DNA of 64,000 bases. It comes from Rhynchonema sp. JSB1_4 (taxonomy: Eukaryota; Nematoda; Chromadorea; Monhysterida; Xyalidae). The stretch covers positions 124,001-188,000 of the forward strand of contig JASAMV010004351.1 in NCBI GenBank assembly GCA_030248065.1, written 5' to 3'. Made by a program: the position numbers and the translations under genes. Of the stretch, positions 11,531-22,829 are shown one piece after another. Under the pieces are notes generated by a model. It made no database searches and had not been told where the DNA came from. It worked only from the letters and a program-made list of their open reading frames with translations. The number at the start of each line of letters is the position of its first letter. Within the stretch, counting starts at the first letter, position 1.

Positions 11531-13319
11531 ATGGTCTTCTCACCTTCTTGCTCGATTGTGTTGCTCACACTTTGGCGCGTGCACTCCGTCCGATCCCGTG
11601 AGTACATATAGCTTATTATTTTTCGTCAGTTTCCAGAAGTCACAAACTACAAAGGAAAATGATACAATCGACAATACAATCATCATTCCTCCACAGCATG
11701 ATTGGGGCTGATGCTTCAGTTTCGGCTCAGGCCCATTCAGCATTAAGCCTGAAGTGCTGTGTTGAGCTCGACTAGTGTTCAGACATCTACGTATGGGTGC
11801 CACTCTGATGGTTGACAGCAATTATATTGCAGTGTCGTGTCTATCATGTCGTACCCCGGCCACGTCTTTGATGGATTCGCATCTTGCGCTCGGTTTCAAC
11901 CTCAACGCCATTCCCACTGACAAACAATGTTTCATGGCCACAACGACCACCGTCGAATGTCAGGAAGGATGCATGCACTTTCAGTTTGTCAACGACGGTG
12001 AGTGTACATGCAGAAGCCGGCATCAAACGCACTGACCCGGTACGGCTCGGTCTTGTCTTGGTCGTGCGTGACGGTCTACGTATGAAATGATGTTTCGAGA
12101 TTTAGTGACGTCACTAATTATTCGGTCAACCCGAGTTTTTTTTATTTCCTGTCTGGGAACAGCTTCTGCGCTGGTCGAAATTAGTTACGGGAGCTGGATC
12201 CAGAAATACTGTATAAGTTCATCCATCAGCTCATGGCACTTTGTGTTGCTGCTGGCTGGCTTGTTCCCTTCCTCCACGTTCTAATGAAAGAGAAATTGAG
12301 TGTGACCGATTTTGCAAAAAAAAACTAAAAAAATGATAAAATGTGTCGAAAAAGATTGAATTCGATCAAATTTAAAATTAAATTAAATTAAAATCGATAA
12401 AACACGTCGATTTCATAAAAACCGCGATGTAGGAACAAAAATAATTTTTTTCGGAAACTCAATTTCTCTTTCATTAGAACGTGGAGGAAGGAAACTAGTC
12501 AGCCAGCAGCATCACAAAGTGACATGAGCTGATGGACGGACTGCAATCAGGGTTACTCAGACGATTTGGCTGGCCGGGTGGCTGGCTCGGATCTCACTGG
12601 CGAAAATACATTCATATCGGTTAACATTCATACTCATCTCAATCTCATTTCAACTTTTTTTACTTCGTTTCAGTTTATACTTATGCTCTTCGTTCATGCG
12701 TCGAGTCAATGAGTCCTGCTCAAAAGGCGAACTTAAAAATCACGAATAATGACAAGTTCCCTGAAAAATGCTACGAATCAACCATCGGTAAGATTTACGA
12801 TCGATCTCTACCATACTGACTCCCGGGCAGAAGCAGTCAAAATCCGGAGCAGTCACTGCCACAGGCATACAGTAAGGCAGTGAGTGACTGCTTGTGGTGA
12901 CTGCCTGTTCCTCTCCGCCCATTGGCCGCTGTTCTGTGCTTGCTTTGTTGATGAGTTAACCGAATGGGCAGTCACAAATTTCTGACTGCTGCTGTGGGAC
13001 AGGCAAGAGTGCAAACATCGACTATTGGTCGACTTGTGTTTAATATTCTAAATCGAACAAGCTCCTTGAAAATTCAGGGTCCGAGGGCGGCAAAATCTCC
13101 ACTTCCAATCGTCTATGTTTCTGTCACACGGCCAATTGCAACTCGAAACAATGGAGTGCAATGACTCCGCCTACAATTACCTATCCAACCACTAAAACTC
13201 CACCCACCGAGAATTCGGCATCATCAATACTGAACTCGCTGTCTTCATTACTGTTTTTGGTTGTTTTGGCTGCTATCGCTTACGGGGTTTACAATTTTAT
13301 TGGATTTTGGCTGTTCTGA
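11531..13319 (+). CDS. Ly6/uPAR three-finger protein, probably GPI-anchored
   Basis: Three exons, 11531-11597, 11833-11997 and 13078-13319, are joined by two phase-1 GT-AG introns and give 157 residues. Residues 1 to about 22 are a signal peptide (SCSIVLLTLWRVHSVRS). The mature protein opens with LSCLSC, followed by KQC, VEC, EGC, RLCFC and TANCN. That is eight cysteines ending in the CN signature of Ly6/three-finger domains. A Thr/Pro-rich linker and a hydrophobic C-terminus (SLLFLVVLAAIAYGVYNF) then follow, as in a GPI-attachment signal. A short tail (GFWLF) could instead allow a transmembrane form. Three coding exons with phase-1 introns are typical of Ly6 genes. The spacing is unlike a vertebrate toxin and more like invertebrate Quiver/Boudin relatives. 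Intron 2 contains two repeats. Confidence 0.83.
12221..12538. repeat. Hairpin element in Ly6 intron 2
   Basis: The left arm, about 12221-12300 (CCATCAGCTCATG... GCTGGCTGG... CCTCCACGTTCTAATGAAAG), is the reverse complement of about 12456-12538, with few changes. The AT-rich centre is about 150 bases. It is a MITE-like fold-back without coding capacity, and the flanking Ly6 exons are untouched. Confidence 0.85.
12818..13000. repeat. Dispersed repeat, copy 2
   Basis: This is the second copy of the repeat at 1382-1577, in the same orientation. It shares CTGACTTCCGGG, GTCAAAATCCGGAG and GGGCAGTCACAAATTTCTGACTGCT. It ends about 75 bases before the acceptor of Ly6 exon 3. Confidence 0.7.
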
Positions 13320-14413
13320 AGATTGTCACTTTTTGGGGGTTAAGACGTATACCTATTGAAGTTCAAAAGTATTTCCAGATACTTGCTTTTGCTTTGATTT
13401 ACGAAAGTGTGATTACCCTCAAAATTGATCGTTCTTTCGCTATGAACTGAGAACTCATTTGTACATTTGATTAGGTGTTCTTGTGAATTGTTAATGGTTA
13501 TGAAATGCCACAAAATCGAACGTTAATAAATTTATCATAAATCTTTCAAATTCAATTCACAGTGAGATGAGAACTACAGTTCACATAAATACAGTATCAC
13601 ATTGAGAGATGAGTAGTGTTGATTAGAGCTTATGGCGGTGTGTTATAATAGTAAACACAATTTTAAAGGAGCGAGAGAAATAATTCACACAACAATAAAT
13701 ATCGCAAACGGTAAAATTGTTACACACTGTGTGGTCCACGGTGAACAAAGATGCAGTGCAAATTGCGAACTGCACGTCAGTAGTTTGAAACGTCAGATGA
13801 ATATACACGAAAATGTGAACTGATCCAAAAATAAACTATGAAATGCATCACTTCAAGACAAGAATCGAATTCCAGGTTTGACATCACGATTAGCTTTCAG
13901 TGCTGAAAAAGAAACGACAAAGTTTGTTTTTCTCTGATAAAAAACCACCCTCAAACCCTCACTCAGGCGGGTACTATGTATACATATACAGTATGTATTC
14001 CGTACTTTACAACAATAGCAGACACAGTAACCTTACTTTGATCCGCGAATCGTACAATTTTTTTACAATTGGCCAACATGCGGTTTTTGCGTGCCAAACA
14101 CCACTCGCATATTTTACTGTCAAAATCATGCGAGAAATCAGCATTACATACACTACCAACCCCTACGTTACACTCACAAAGTTGTTGTAGGCGTACTGTT
14201 TACAGGCCTTAAAGTGTGTCCTAATGCTCATAAAAGTACTCCAGGTATAAAAACACATGATTGTGTTGTTAGATACCATGGATGAGTTCGGTTGAAAAAG
14301 GGATGAAGCAGAATGTCAGCTCAGACACGAAATGACAACACAACAGCCACGCATGCGGTCTCGGTCTGTCATCGGGTCATGTGTGTGTGCCGAGTGGTGT
14401 ACATGTATGTATG

Positions 14414-14775
14414 TATAGTCCAGCCACCAGCTCATGAGACGACTTTTTTTAAAGCTTGCTTGGCCGCGTTCAAAAATGCTCCAGATACACGTGTTTTCGC
14501 AAACAAAAGAAAGAGATTGGCTGAGGGAGATGATGACAAGTTCCAGCTGGCTGACCTCAATTTGTTGCGTGCTTACGCGAACAGCAGCGTTGTTCAGCAC
14601 ACAAATGTTTTGGGAGTCAAAAGGGAATTTACGCACCGAGTGGAGAGCGTGTTTTTAAAAAATACGTGCGTTTCTCTTTCTTTCATTTCCGAAATACGTG
14701 GAACCGGAACATTGTTGGATCCGCACAAGCCAATTTCAAAAAAAAGTCGTCTCATGAGTTCGTGGATGGACTATA
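14414..14775. mobile_element. MITE, TATAGTCCAGCCAC family, copy 1
   Basis: The element is 362 bases long with inverted ends TATAGTCCAGCCACCAGCTC and the near reverse complement finishing GGACTATA. A closely similar copy lies at 43403-43769. The ends sit in TA, suggesting a TA-targeting (Tc1/mariner-like) origin, though the duplication cannot be separated from the terminal repeat. On the minus strand it starts only a few bases inside the intron donor at 14780, so GTATG is retained and the element fills the intron start. A 160-codon open frame crosses it but is not conserved in the other copy. Confidence 0.85.
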
Positions 14776-14780
14776 CATAC

Positions 14781-17369
14781 CTGTTCTTTCTCTGAGTTGG
14801 TGATGTGAGATTCAGTGATTTTGGTTTGACGAGCGCCTTCGGTCCCTGAGAAACGGTGGGAATCATCGATTGTTGTTGCGGCCTGACCGTTGCCACCGCC
14901 CGAGTCTTTCTCAGTCTGAAACATCAGCCAGTTACGTAAGTCCTTGAATGCTTTTGAAATGCACTGAAAACGTTTCAAACCTTTCAATTTCGGCTTCCTT
15001 GTCACTCAGCTGTCTTCTGAGGTCTTCGTTTTCTAGCCTCAACTTCTGCGACGCCTCATGATCCTCCACCGCTGGTTGACCGTTGTGGTGCACGCGAACT
15101 TGGCCATTCTGCAATGACGAACCAGATGTTTGCTTATAGCTTTTCGAATGTAATGCACTTTTCTTGTGGTAAAAGCTTGATGAGGCTGGTTTCACAATAA
15201 ATCCGGTTTGCGGTTGCAAAATGCGGATTGTAGTGTATAGCGATTTGTGGTTGTTATGTTCGGTTTGCGGCTCATATTTGCGCTTGTTTGGTTTTGGTCC
15301 ATACACGAGCATGTATTGTTTGTATACTTGAGTTCTTTTATACAGTCCCCCATCCGCTGGTCAAGCCCTGACTTTGCGGCCATTATTTGCAAATCGCAAC
15401 CGTGATGGAAAGGCCATCGGGAGTCATGAACGGCTACTTTGTTGGTACCATTATAGTGGTCTGGTCTGCTTTATCATGTGCTTTGAGCTATCAAAATCTT
15501 GGCACGTACCCAGTAACATCAATCGATTTGTAAAAGGAACGCCCGAAAGGCGATAAAAATCTAAAATGGTCAGTCATTCGGTGGAATTGGTTTGTGTCAA
15601 TTCAAGCTCGGGGAATGCGCATTGCTCCCACAAGTGGTCAATCAAGAATAGTCATATTTGTGGGTCTGGCTGTTTAAGCGAGAGCAATTGACCGACGTTT
15701 CACGCACATGACAGATGATTGCACCCAAGAACCAATGCGTCCAAAAGGGTTACAAATAAAGCAATTCATAAAAATAAATGAATGATTTTCCGCTTGGATG
15801 TGCACGTGTGTGCCCAACGAAGCATCAAAATTTTATAACGCGTGAACATTTGCAGTGTTTAGCTCATCAGAATTTCGGCTTATGGTTTAAGTCAAATTAG
15901 TGTTTAAATTAAGTCGTCAAATCACATGTATTATTTCTCGCGCTCATTTGGGGGTCATGTATTATCGCTTGATTTGACGACTTCATTTGACGACAGTACT
16001 ATTAGCCATTTCGACTTGTCTGAGCCATGCAAAAAAATTTAGCCGTGTTCCTCACGACAGATGAGTATGGTTTTACCCAGATGGAAGCCAATAAGCACTG
16101 TGCTACATAAGTCATGTAAAAAGTAAATGAAACCAGTATATTTTCCAACAAACCGGCAGATTTGTCTCGACCGTTGTCGGGGTTCCTGGAGTGCCCGCTG
16201 GAGACAGTAATTGTTGTATTGCACCATCAAATGGGTTTGTCGTTTCACTCTGCAAAAGAGTATAAAAATGGACATGATTAGAATTAGATGTGTGAAACGG
16301 AGTCCAGCTAGCCTCTTCATCTAGGCTTCGTAAGGGAATCTGGGAAACTCTTGTGAGAACTCAACCCCCATCAAACGTATAGTACAAGCACTCAATAATT
16401 CTAAACTACACTTTACGTTCGTATGAGCATAATGGCATGTGTGAACGAATCGGTTCGTTCTAAATTGCTTTAGCAGCTTCCGTTCAAAATGTGCTTTGCA
16501 CATGAATGAATACCCGGCAAGTACCAAAATTTCACGCATGCCACTAGCTTGCAAGTGCTTGATGAGTTAACGCCAAAGCCAGTCCCCGTCACACTTGATG
16601 TGCATACTGCCATATCCGGCCTACCAATGTTGTCACAAATAATAAAGCGCCATTCAGTCTAAGCTGCAATGCTCGCTCCCTATAACAACATTGTTTGGAT
16701 AGATTTTGGGTTGCTGTTCTTGGCCAAGTCATGTTTCTGGAACCCAGAAGCCCTTTTGGTGCAAACCCAGCTCGATAGAACCATATCACTTGTTGTGATA
16801 TTATACTGTGAGTGAAAAGGTATGAAGTTTCACTATTTGAGTGGCGCATTAGCCATTAGAATCAATAGCCTAAACCAGCAGTCCGCCATTCCATTCCATC
16901 GACTTGACATAAGGTAATGTATGCACATGCGGACTAAAAAGCGCTCTCAAGAACATCGAACATTGATTGATTTGTTATAAAATTTGCACGAACATTCTGC
17001 AGCGTTGACTTGAGCTGATGCAGTAACGTCTTCAGCGCCAATACATCTGAGCACATTGATGCGTACACGTGGGCATCAACCAGTACATAGTCAAGTGCAC
17101 CACCACTCTCATCCAGGGTGTAGGCCGCAGGCGGGCGGAGAACACCAATCGGGGTCTGAAATGGGGCGGGGGGCTTGAAAATCAAGGCTTAGTGAAATGC
17201 TTCGGCCAGAGGTATGTATATTGAAGTTCAGTAATGGGAGATATGAACCTTGACAGCCATGGTTGACGTGGGTTGACATGTTTCGATCCTGTGCGCGGAC
17301 ATCACCGACATTTCGTGTCCATCTGGTGGGGCTCGGGATGACGTAGACTGGTGGTCGTGGTGACCGAGA
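14781..17369 (-). CDS. Coiled-coil protein exons (partial gene)
   Basis: Four exons join in phase on the minus strand: 17369-17249, 17155-16994, 15108-14981 and 14915-14781. They encode a Ser/Thr-rich stretch, then a helical segment (VYASMCSDVLALKTLLHQL), then a charged coiled coil (KLRLENEDLRRQLSDKEAEI). A basic, Pro/Ser-rich tail ending QRKNR follows. The gene continues on both sides: exon 1 begins with an incoming phase, and the last exon ends at a donor that abuts the MITE at 14414-14775. The layout resembles cytoskeletal scaffolds with a Ser-rich body and a C-terminal coiled coil. The Ser-rich exons at 22.8-28.1 kb on the same strand may be its 5' part. I could not find every linking exon or name the family. 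Confidence 0.6.
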
Positions 17370-17399
17370 CTGCAATATTGAATGGATTTTTGTCGTTGG

Positions 17400-20300
17400 C
17401 CTGATGAAACTCCATTGGTAGTATTCTACTCGTTTTGTCGCAATCTGCCACCAACGGCTTACACAGGCGCATTAACACGCATCAAGCTAATGCGCACTGA
17501 TACGAAATTTTCCTTCACTCAGTAACCTCTAATGTTGCATACTACGATACCACGCTTGTGACATCGTTTTCAGTAGAGTATTACGAACTAGATTCTGATT
17601 TCGCAAACAAACCAGAACTACAGCCGTTATAAACAAGCACACTCCATCTCACAAAGCACTTTTATACATACATATATCCCTGGTCATCGGTTTATTTGCA
17701 CAGATTGTGATTTCAAGCCATCTGTTTCAAACATTATGACTTCAGCACAGGTCATGTGGCTTTCAAAGTAACAAAGCTAATGTATTTACATATGTACTGT
17801 ATAAGACCAGGTATGATCGACTTGCAGGCCACAGCCTGTACACACAGACATACCCAGTGATGTGCCGAAGCAGCGACGATACGAGACAGTCAGCCATTGG
17901 GGATGGTAATTTTTTTGTTTTTAACGGAAAGAAATGAAGATGATTGCTAAAAAGATATGCAGCTTTTTTAGACACAAGAACATAGTGAAAAAAAAACAGA
18001 TAAAGACGCTTATTGTAACACAACTTCTTTCGCAGAAATTACAGATTGGTGGCTTTGAAGAAAAACTTCCCAGAGCGTAAAAAGTTCTGAGCGTTATAAC
18101 GTACACGTGCAAAAGCATCAGGTTTCAGCCGAAAACAATATTCTGGAACGCCACCATAGAGCACACACCCACACACAGCTGCAACACGATGATGTAGAAG
18201 TCTACAATGTCAGCTACCCGGTGCTACAGACAGCCAACGTTGAGAGCAGCAAGATGTGCCAACAAAACGGCTGCAGCGATACTACGGCTATTGAAGGATG
18301 CTTTTTCACATCTGTGCAACTACATAGATTATTGACACAAAACTTCTTGTTCCACAGCGCCTGACTGGTAGCTATCTCCTCAGCCTGAGAATGTTTTCAA
18401 GCAACCTTTGAAGTTACCACACCAAAAAGAAGCTGTCTATTGATTTGCCGTGCATATTGCGAATGGTGGAGGTGGGGCATCTGTATAATGAACTTCATTG
18501 CATTACACGGTCAGTTAAGCACTCAAGAAAAAGACAAAATATCATTGAACGCTAGCAATAAAACGCTATTATGATAGTGTCACTGATTCAATTCATTTTT
18601 GACCGAGCAGTCGCGGCCAGAAAATGAATAGTTCAATTGGAATGCGGTTGCCGTGCGAAGGACAGTTCACGCTGATTTGTACAAAAGTACGCTAGTAAAT
18701 GCGCTGTAATGTTCAGTAATGCCAAGGTCGTTTTTTAACCTTTTAACAACAAGCGGTACACAGGACGCTTTTATTTAGATCAGCCGCTATCCTCAGACAT
18801 TATCGTTTTATCTTCAAGATGCTGTCACAAGAACAAATCTTGAGCGAAATTTGCACGAAAAGACCATGAGACCCAGACCCACACCATAAAAGTGTGTCGA
18901 TCGTAATATTCATGTGCAAATAAACGGAGCACATTTATATGTATACATATGGCTTTCAAGATGTCACATAACCAAACGCCCTGTCGACGATTTTATGCAA
19001 AATCTGTTTATTTGAACAGACCAAAAAGGAATGAAGCTCTCAGCTAAAAGCAGTCAGTTTCGCCTAGTCTTATCCACGCTGTGCTTGGGTTGTCGAAAAA
19101 GACCAAATCTAATGCACATATGTATGATTCAGTGTTCTGCACACGTTCTGCTGCAGGTAAGAATGCCGAAGTTTTGGAAGTTCTGTCTTGGCTCGGACGT
19201 CAACAGATAAATCTGACGTTCTAATACGTCTATAGCCTTATGGTCGTTGTGTAGTAAAACCGATAAAAGTTTGCAACGACCCACCGCGACGACGCTGCTA
19301 TCGCGCAATGAAAGATGCACTAAACTTTTGGCAAAAGTATGACTGATGACGGTCTTCACGCTGCGAACAGTTGTACAATTGTTCAAAGCAGTGAAAGTAT
19401 AGCGGCGAAAGAGTACGAAACAAACGTAAAGCGACCAAAACTGTCGTAAACATTAATTCCGAATGCATTGTATTCCGTTTTGTTTGACTTGATTCCGTGA
19501 GCCTGAGCAAAATCGAAAACAGACGATTTGATGGTTACGCAAAACACACACACGCACACAACTCCACAACGAATAATAATTCTCGTGGAATTTGGCGCAC
19601 GTTGCGAGAGAGAAACTTTTGTTTACATCAACAATTTCACGCATTTTGTTGTGAAAATGACACCACGGTACAGAACTATGAACTACACTGCGATGAACAA
19701 TGCAGTAGGTGATTGAGATAAATGCTGCCTGAGTTTCAAGAGCACGCTGGCAGAACAGGTGTAATTCGGCACCTTGTCACGTTGAAACATCAGCCAGAAC
19801 CAACACAGGTACTTGCAGCAGAAAGTCATGGATACAGGGCTCACAAAGAACAACACCAGGCAAAAATCGGTCAATAGTAAAGTACTGAAGAGAGTATTTT
19901 CCCACGCGCACAGCAAAAAGTTACAATAACTGCATGAACGTTGCACATGCGCACACAGCAACGCACCAAACTTGACCAGCACAGGAAAGTGTAAACCTGT
20001 AGCATCCAGGTAGGTGTGCGTCCACAACTTGGACGTTATTGTGCGTAGCGCATAAATGCTAAACAGTCAGACATCCCCACCCACCCGAAACAGTCGCGTG
20101 TTGCCACACAGAGATGACGCACCAGACAAATATGAAGGTTAAAAGGGGAATACGAAGTTTTACCTACACGAGGAACACTTGCTGAAAACATGACCATGAT
20201 TTGCAATGTTCTTGAATCCTAATGTTCAAAACAAAGTAAAAAACCAACTTTTTCAGCCATTTGGTAATCAAATCGGTACTCGGCATTATTCGGCGATTTC

Positions 20301-22380
20301 TTTCAAAATTGGATTTTAGGCACGAATAATGTTTTCATTAGTGTATTGTTGATCGCAGTGCGCCCTCATAGAGACATTAGAAACACACGTGGACACAGTA
20401 AAATCAGCTTATCAGTTCAACGGTATCGGTTTGGGTCGTACATTTACGTGCTCGGTAAAATAAAAAAGAGCAGTCATTTGGTGGGGCAGTACACGCCGAA
20501 ATGTTTATTATTTTGTATTACACGTTTGACGCGATATTAAGGAAAAATAGAGAAAAACATGGCCATTTTCATACACAATGTGCTGATTAACTGGCATGCG
20601 CGCGCAGTGTAACTGTATTAGTAGGGCATATTCTTTTGCGGTTAGTGCCAATAGTACTGCAATCAGAAACGTGAGTGCATGTGCAAAAGTGCATACTGCA
20701 CACGCAAATGTGTGTAACATCACAAATACTCACACATTTTGGACGTCAATTTCCCGCCTTTCTTGTGGCAAAACATGAATAATTGTGGCAGTTTTCTCAA
20801 TTAACACGCTGGCAACGGAAAATGGCACGATTTCAGGTGACGGCTCACTGTTGCAACGTATCGGCAACAAAATTGATTAATTTTACGGTTAGGTATTGCC
20901 TGTTTCTTTCATTTTGAAGTGCAAAAACAAAACCACATGCCACGCAAAACACAGCTTGATGAGCATTTTATTGGCCGGTGAACCTCACCTTGTCGTGGTC
21001 GTCGTTGTATTTCCGTGGTGACCTTCGCTGGTCAAATGTTGAGCGCAGCAACTGAGGAACACCGTGATTTTTAGGGCTTGTTTGAAGGATGGATTTTGTA
21101 AAAATGAGTATATCCGTTGAAAATGGGGTTGATGACGTTTGCGTGTTTGTGCGACGAACTGCTCAAAGACGAAATAAACGGACAATAAGGTTTGTGATGT
21201 CAACGATAGCGTGAAAAGTGAAAAATTGCCCTGCGACACGCGTCAAAATGTAAAGAATTGCCCCGCCAGCGCTGGTGTCAGCTTGGAACTCATGAAGAGC
21301 TTTGGGACTATAATATAGGCAAAAAGATCGATGCCAGGCAAAGAGTCACGGAAAAGTTATCTGCGTTGTTTCCTTTCCTGAACGCTTGCGTGACTTTTAC
21401 CGTGACGACACAAGAATGGATTATTAGTCCATACGTTCCTATGGCTTACGTCCCAGGACAATTTTTTCAAACGAACCAAAAAGAACCATAGACTCAAGCT
21501 CGAACTGTACTCAGTTAACATTGACAGAAAAAGCAAAAAAAACGGGCGTCGAAAATAACAACCGGCAGAGACGGAAGGATGTGCATACCCAATGCTTGCA
21601 CGCAGCGTTACCACGAAACTGGGGTACATTGATGTGAGACAGAAAACTGTGCTTCGACAAAAATTGCACTTTTTGCTGAAGTGTTCATTTCACGTTTGAC
21701 AACGCGTTAACCAAGAAGATAGAGTTGGATAATTTTCAATTATGTAGACTTCAAGAGACACTGGGTCGTTGAGAAAATCGAGTCGCACACAGGCTTACAA
21801 AACCAAAAACCCGAACCGGAATAGGATTTAGTTTTGCGAACAGGCAAACCAACTGAGACCCACCGATCTTTTAGTATTCATCATCATGCGCGCGACCACT
21901 GTGTGCGTCGTACAACTACTAAAGCCATGGATTTCTCAAAAGCGCACGGAGAGGTGACTGGACATGGTCGATTGTGGGTACCGTTTGTCAATCACAGGGG
22001 GGAACAACTGGATGGGACTCGAGAACTGTGAGCGTCTGTTTCAATGAGTTTTACTGTGTCTTTGTATTCCAAGGTTTGTTAGGTGCACGTGCGACGCTCA
22101 AACCAACGCCAGAGCCAGAGTGAGGCTTTCAAAGCCAACAAAATTGAATGATAGACCACACTACGCATGGAGTCGACGGTTTTGTCTACAAACCACTTTT
22201 GTTACCGTAAACCCTTCAAGCTGCTCTGATGGTACTGTAATCAAATCCAGGAGCTCAAACCAGATTACAAACAAGCACACACTATTCTGAACACACACAC
22301 ACGCTTGGTCGCCAATTAACAATCAAGACAGGTTGTCTTCAGATTTTGGCACAACTGCAATGATGCCGACGGTGCAACTC
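17400..22380. other. No supported gene; possible long intron
   Basis: Nothing recognisable was found on either strand. A 114-codon minus-strand frame at 19683-20027 is hydrophobic and ends FWLMFQRDKVPNYT. Its sequence CTGGCTGATGTTTCA is also seen at the acceptor near 14915. If the Ser-rich and coiled-coil exons are one gene, this is intron. Confidence 0.35.
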
Positions 22381-22399
22381 CAAAACAAAAACAAACGCA

Positions 22400-22670
22400 A
22401 ATTGCCTCACGTTCTCATGCTCGCCTCCAGCTGTTCAACAGCGAGCTCGATGCTGTCACGATGGGAACTCGTACGAATTGGACCACCAGCTCTTTGGACA
22501 CGAGTGCGACCGAGTGTGTTGGATGCAGAGGCGGGAAGACTCGACTCGTCCTGGGAAGTGGGGGTGGAATGGTGTGCTTCCTCTATACGGTGGCTGGCAT
22601 GCCCTTGTGTGGCTTGGCTATGTTCAACAAAGCTCGTCCATATGGACAGTGACATGCGAGGTTATGTCAG
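22400..22670 (-). CDS. Possible further exon of the Ser-rich gene
   Basis: The minus-strand frame contains HSQATQGHASHRIEEAHHS and SHRDSIELAVEQLEASMR and ends before GTGAGG, a good donor. Its composition (Ser, Gln, acidic) matches the upstream Ser-rich gene. No acceptor in the required phase was found, so its membership is uncertain. Confidence 0.35.
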
Positions 22671-22829
22671 CAGACCGGTGCCAATAAAAATGAGGAATAT
22701 GGATCTACGCACGTGTAGGGCGTGAGATCTGATGTTTGTAAAGTGATTGCTGATAAGTACATAACCGACAGTGCTCGCTCGGTCGCAGTGTTCCGCAAAA
22801 CCACAAGTTCACGCCGCAACCAATCATAC

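Noticed and set aside
14313..14795. 160-codon plus-strand open frame
   Set aside because: It spans the TATAGTCC MITE. The second copy at 43403 does not keep the same frame, so it is chance.
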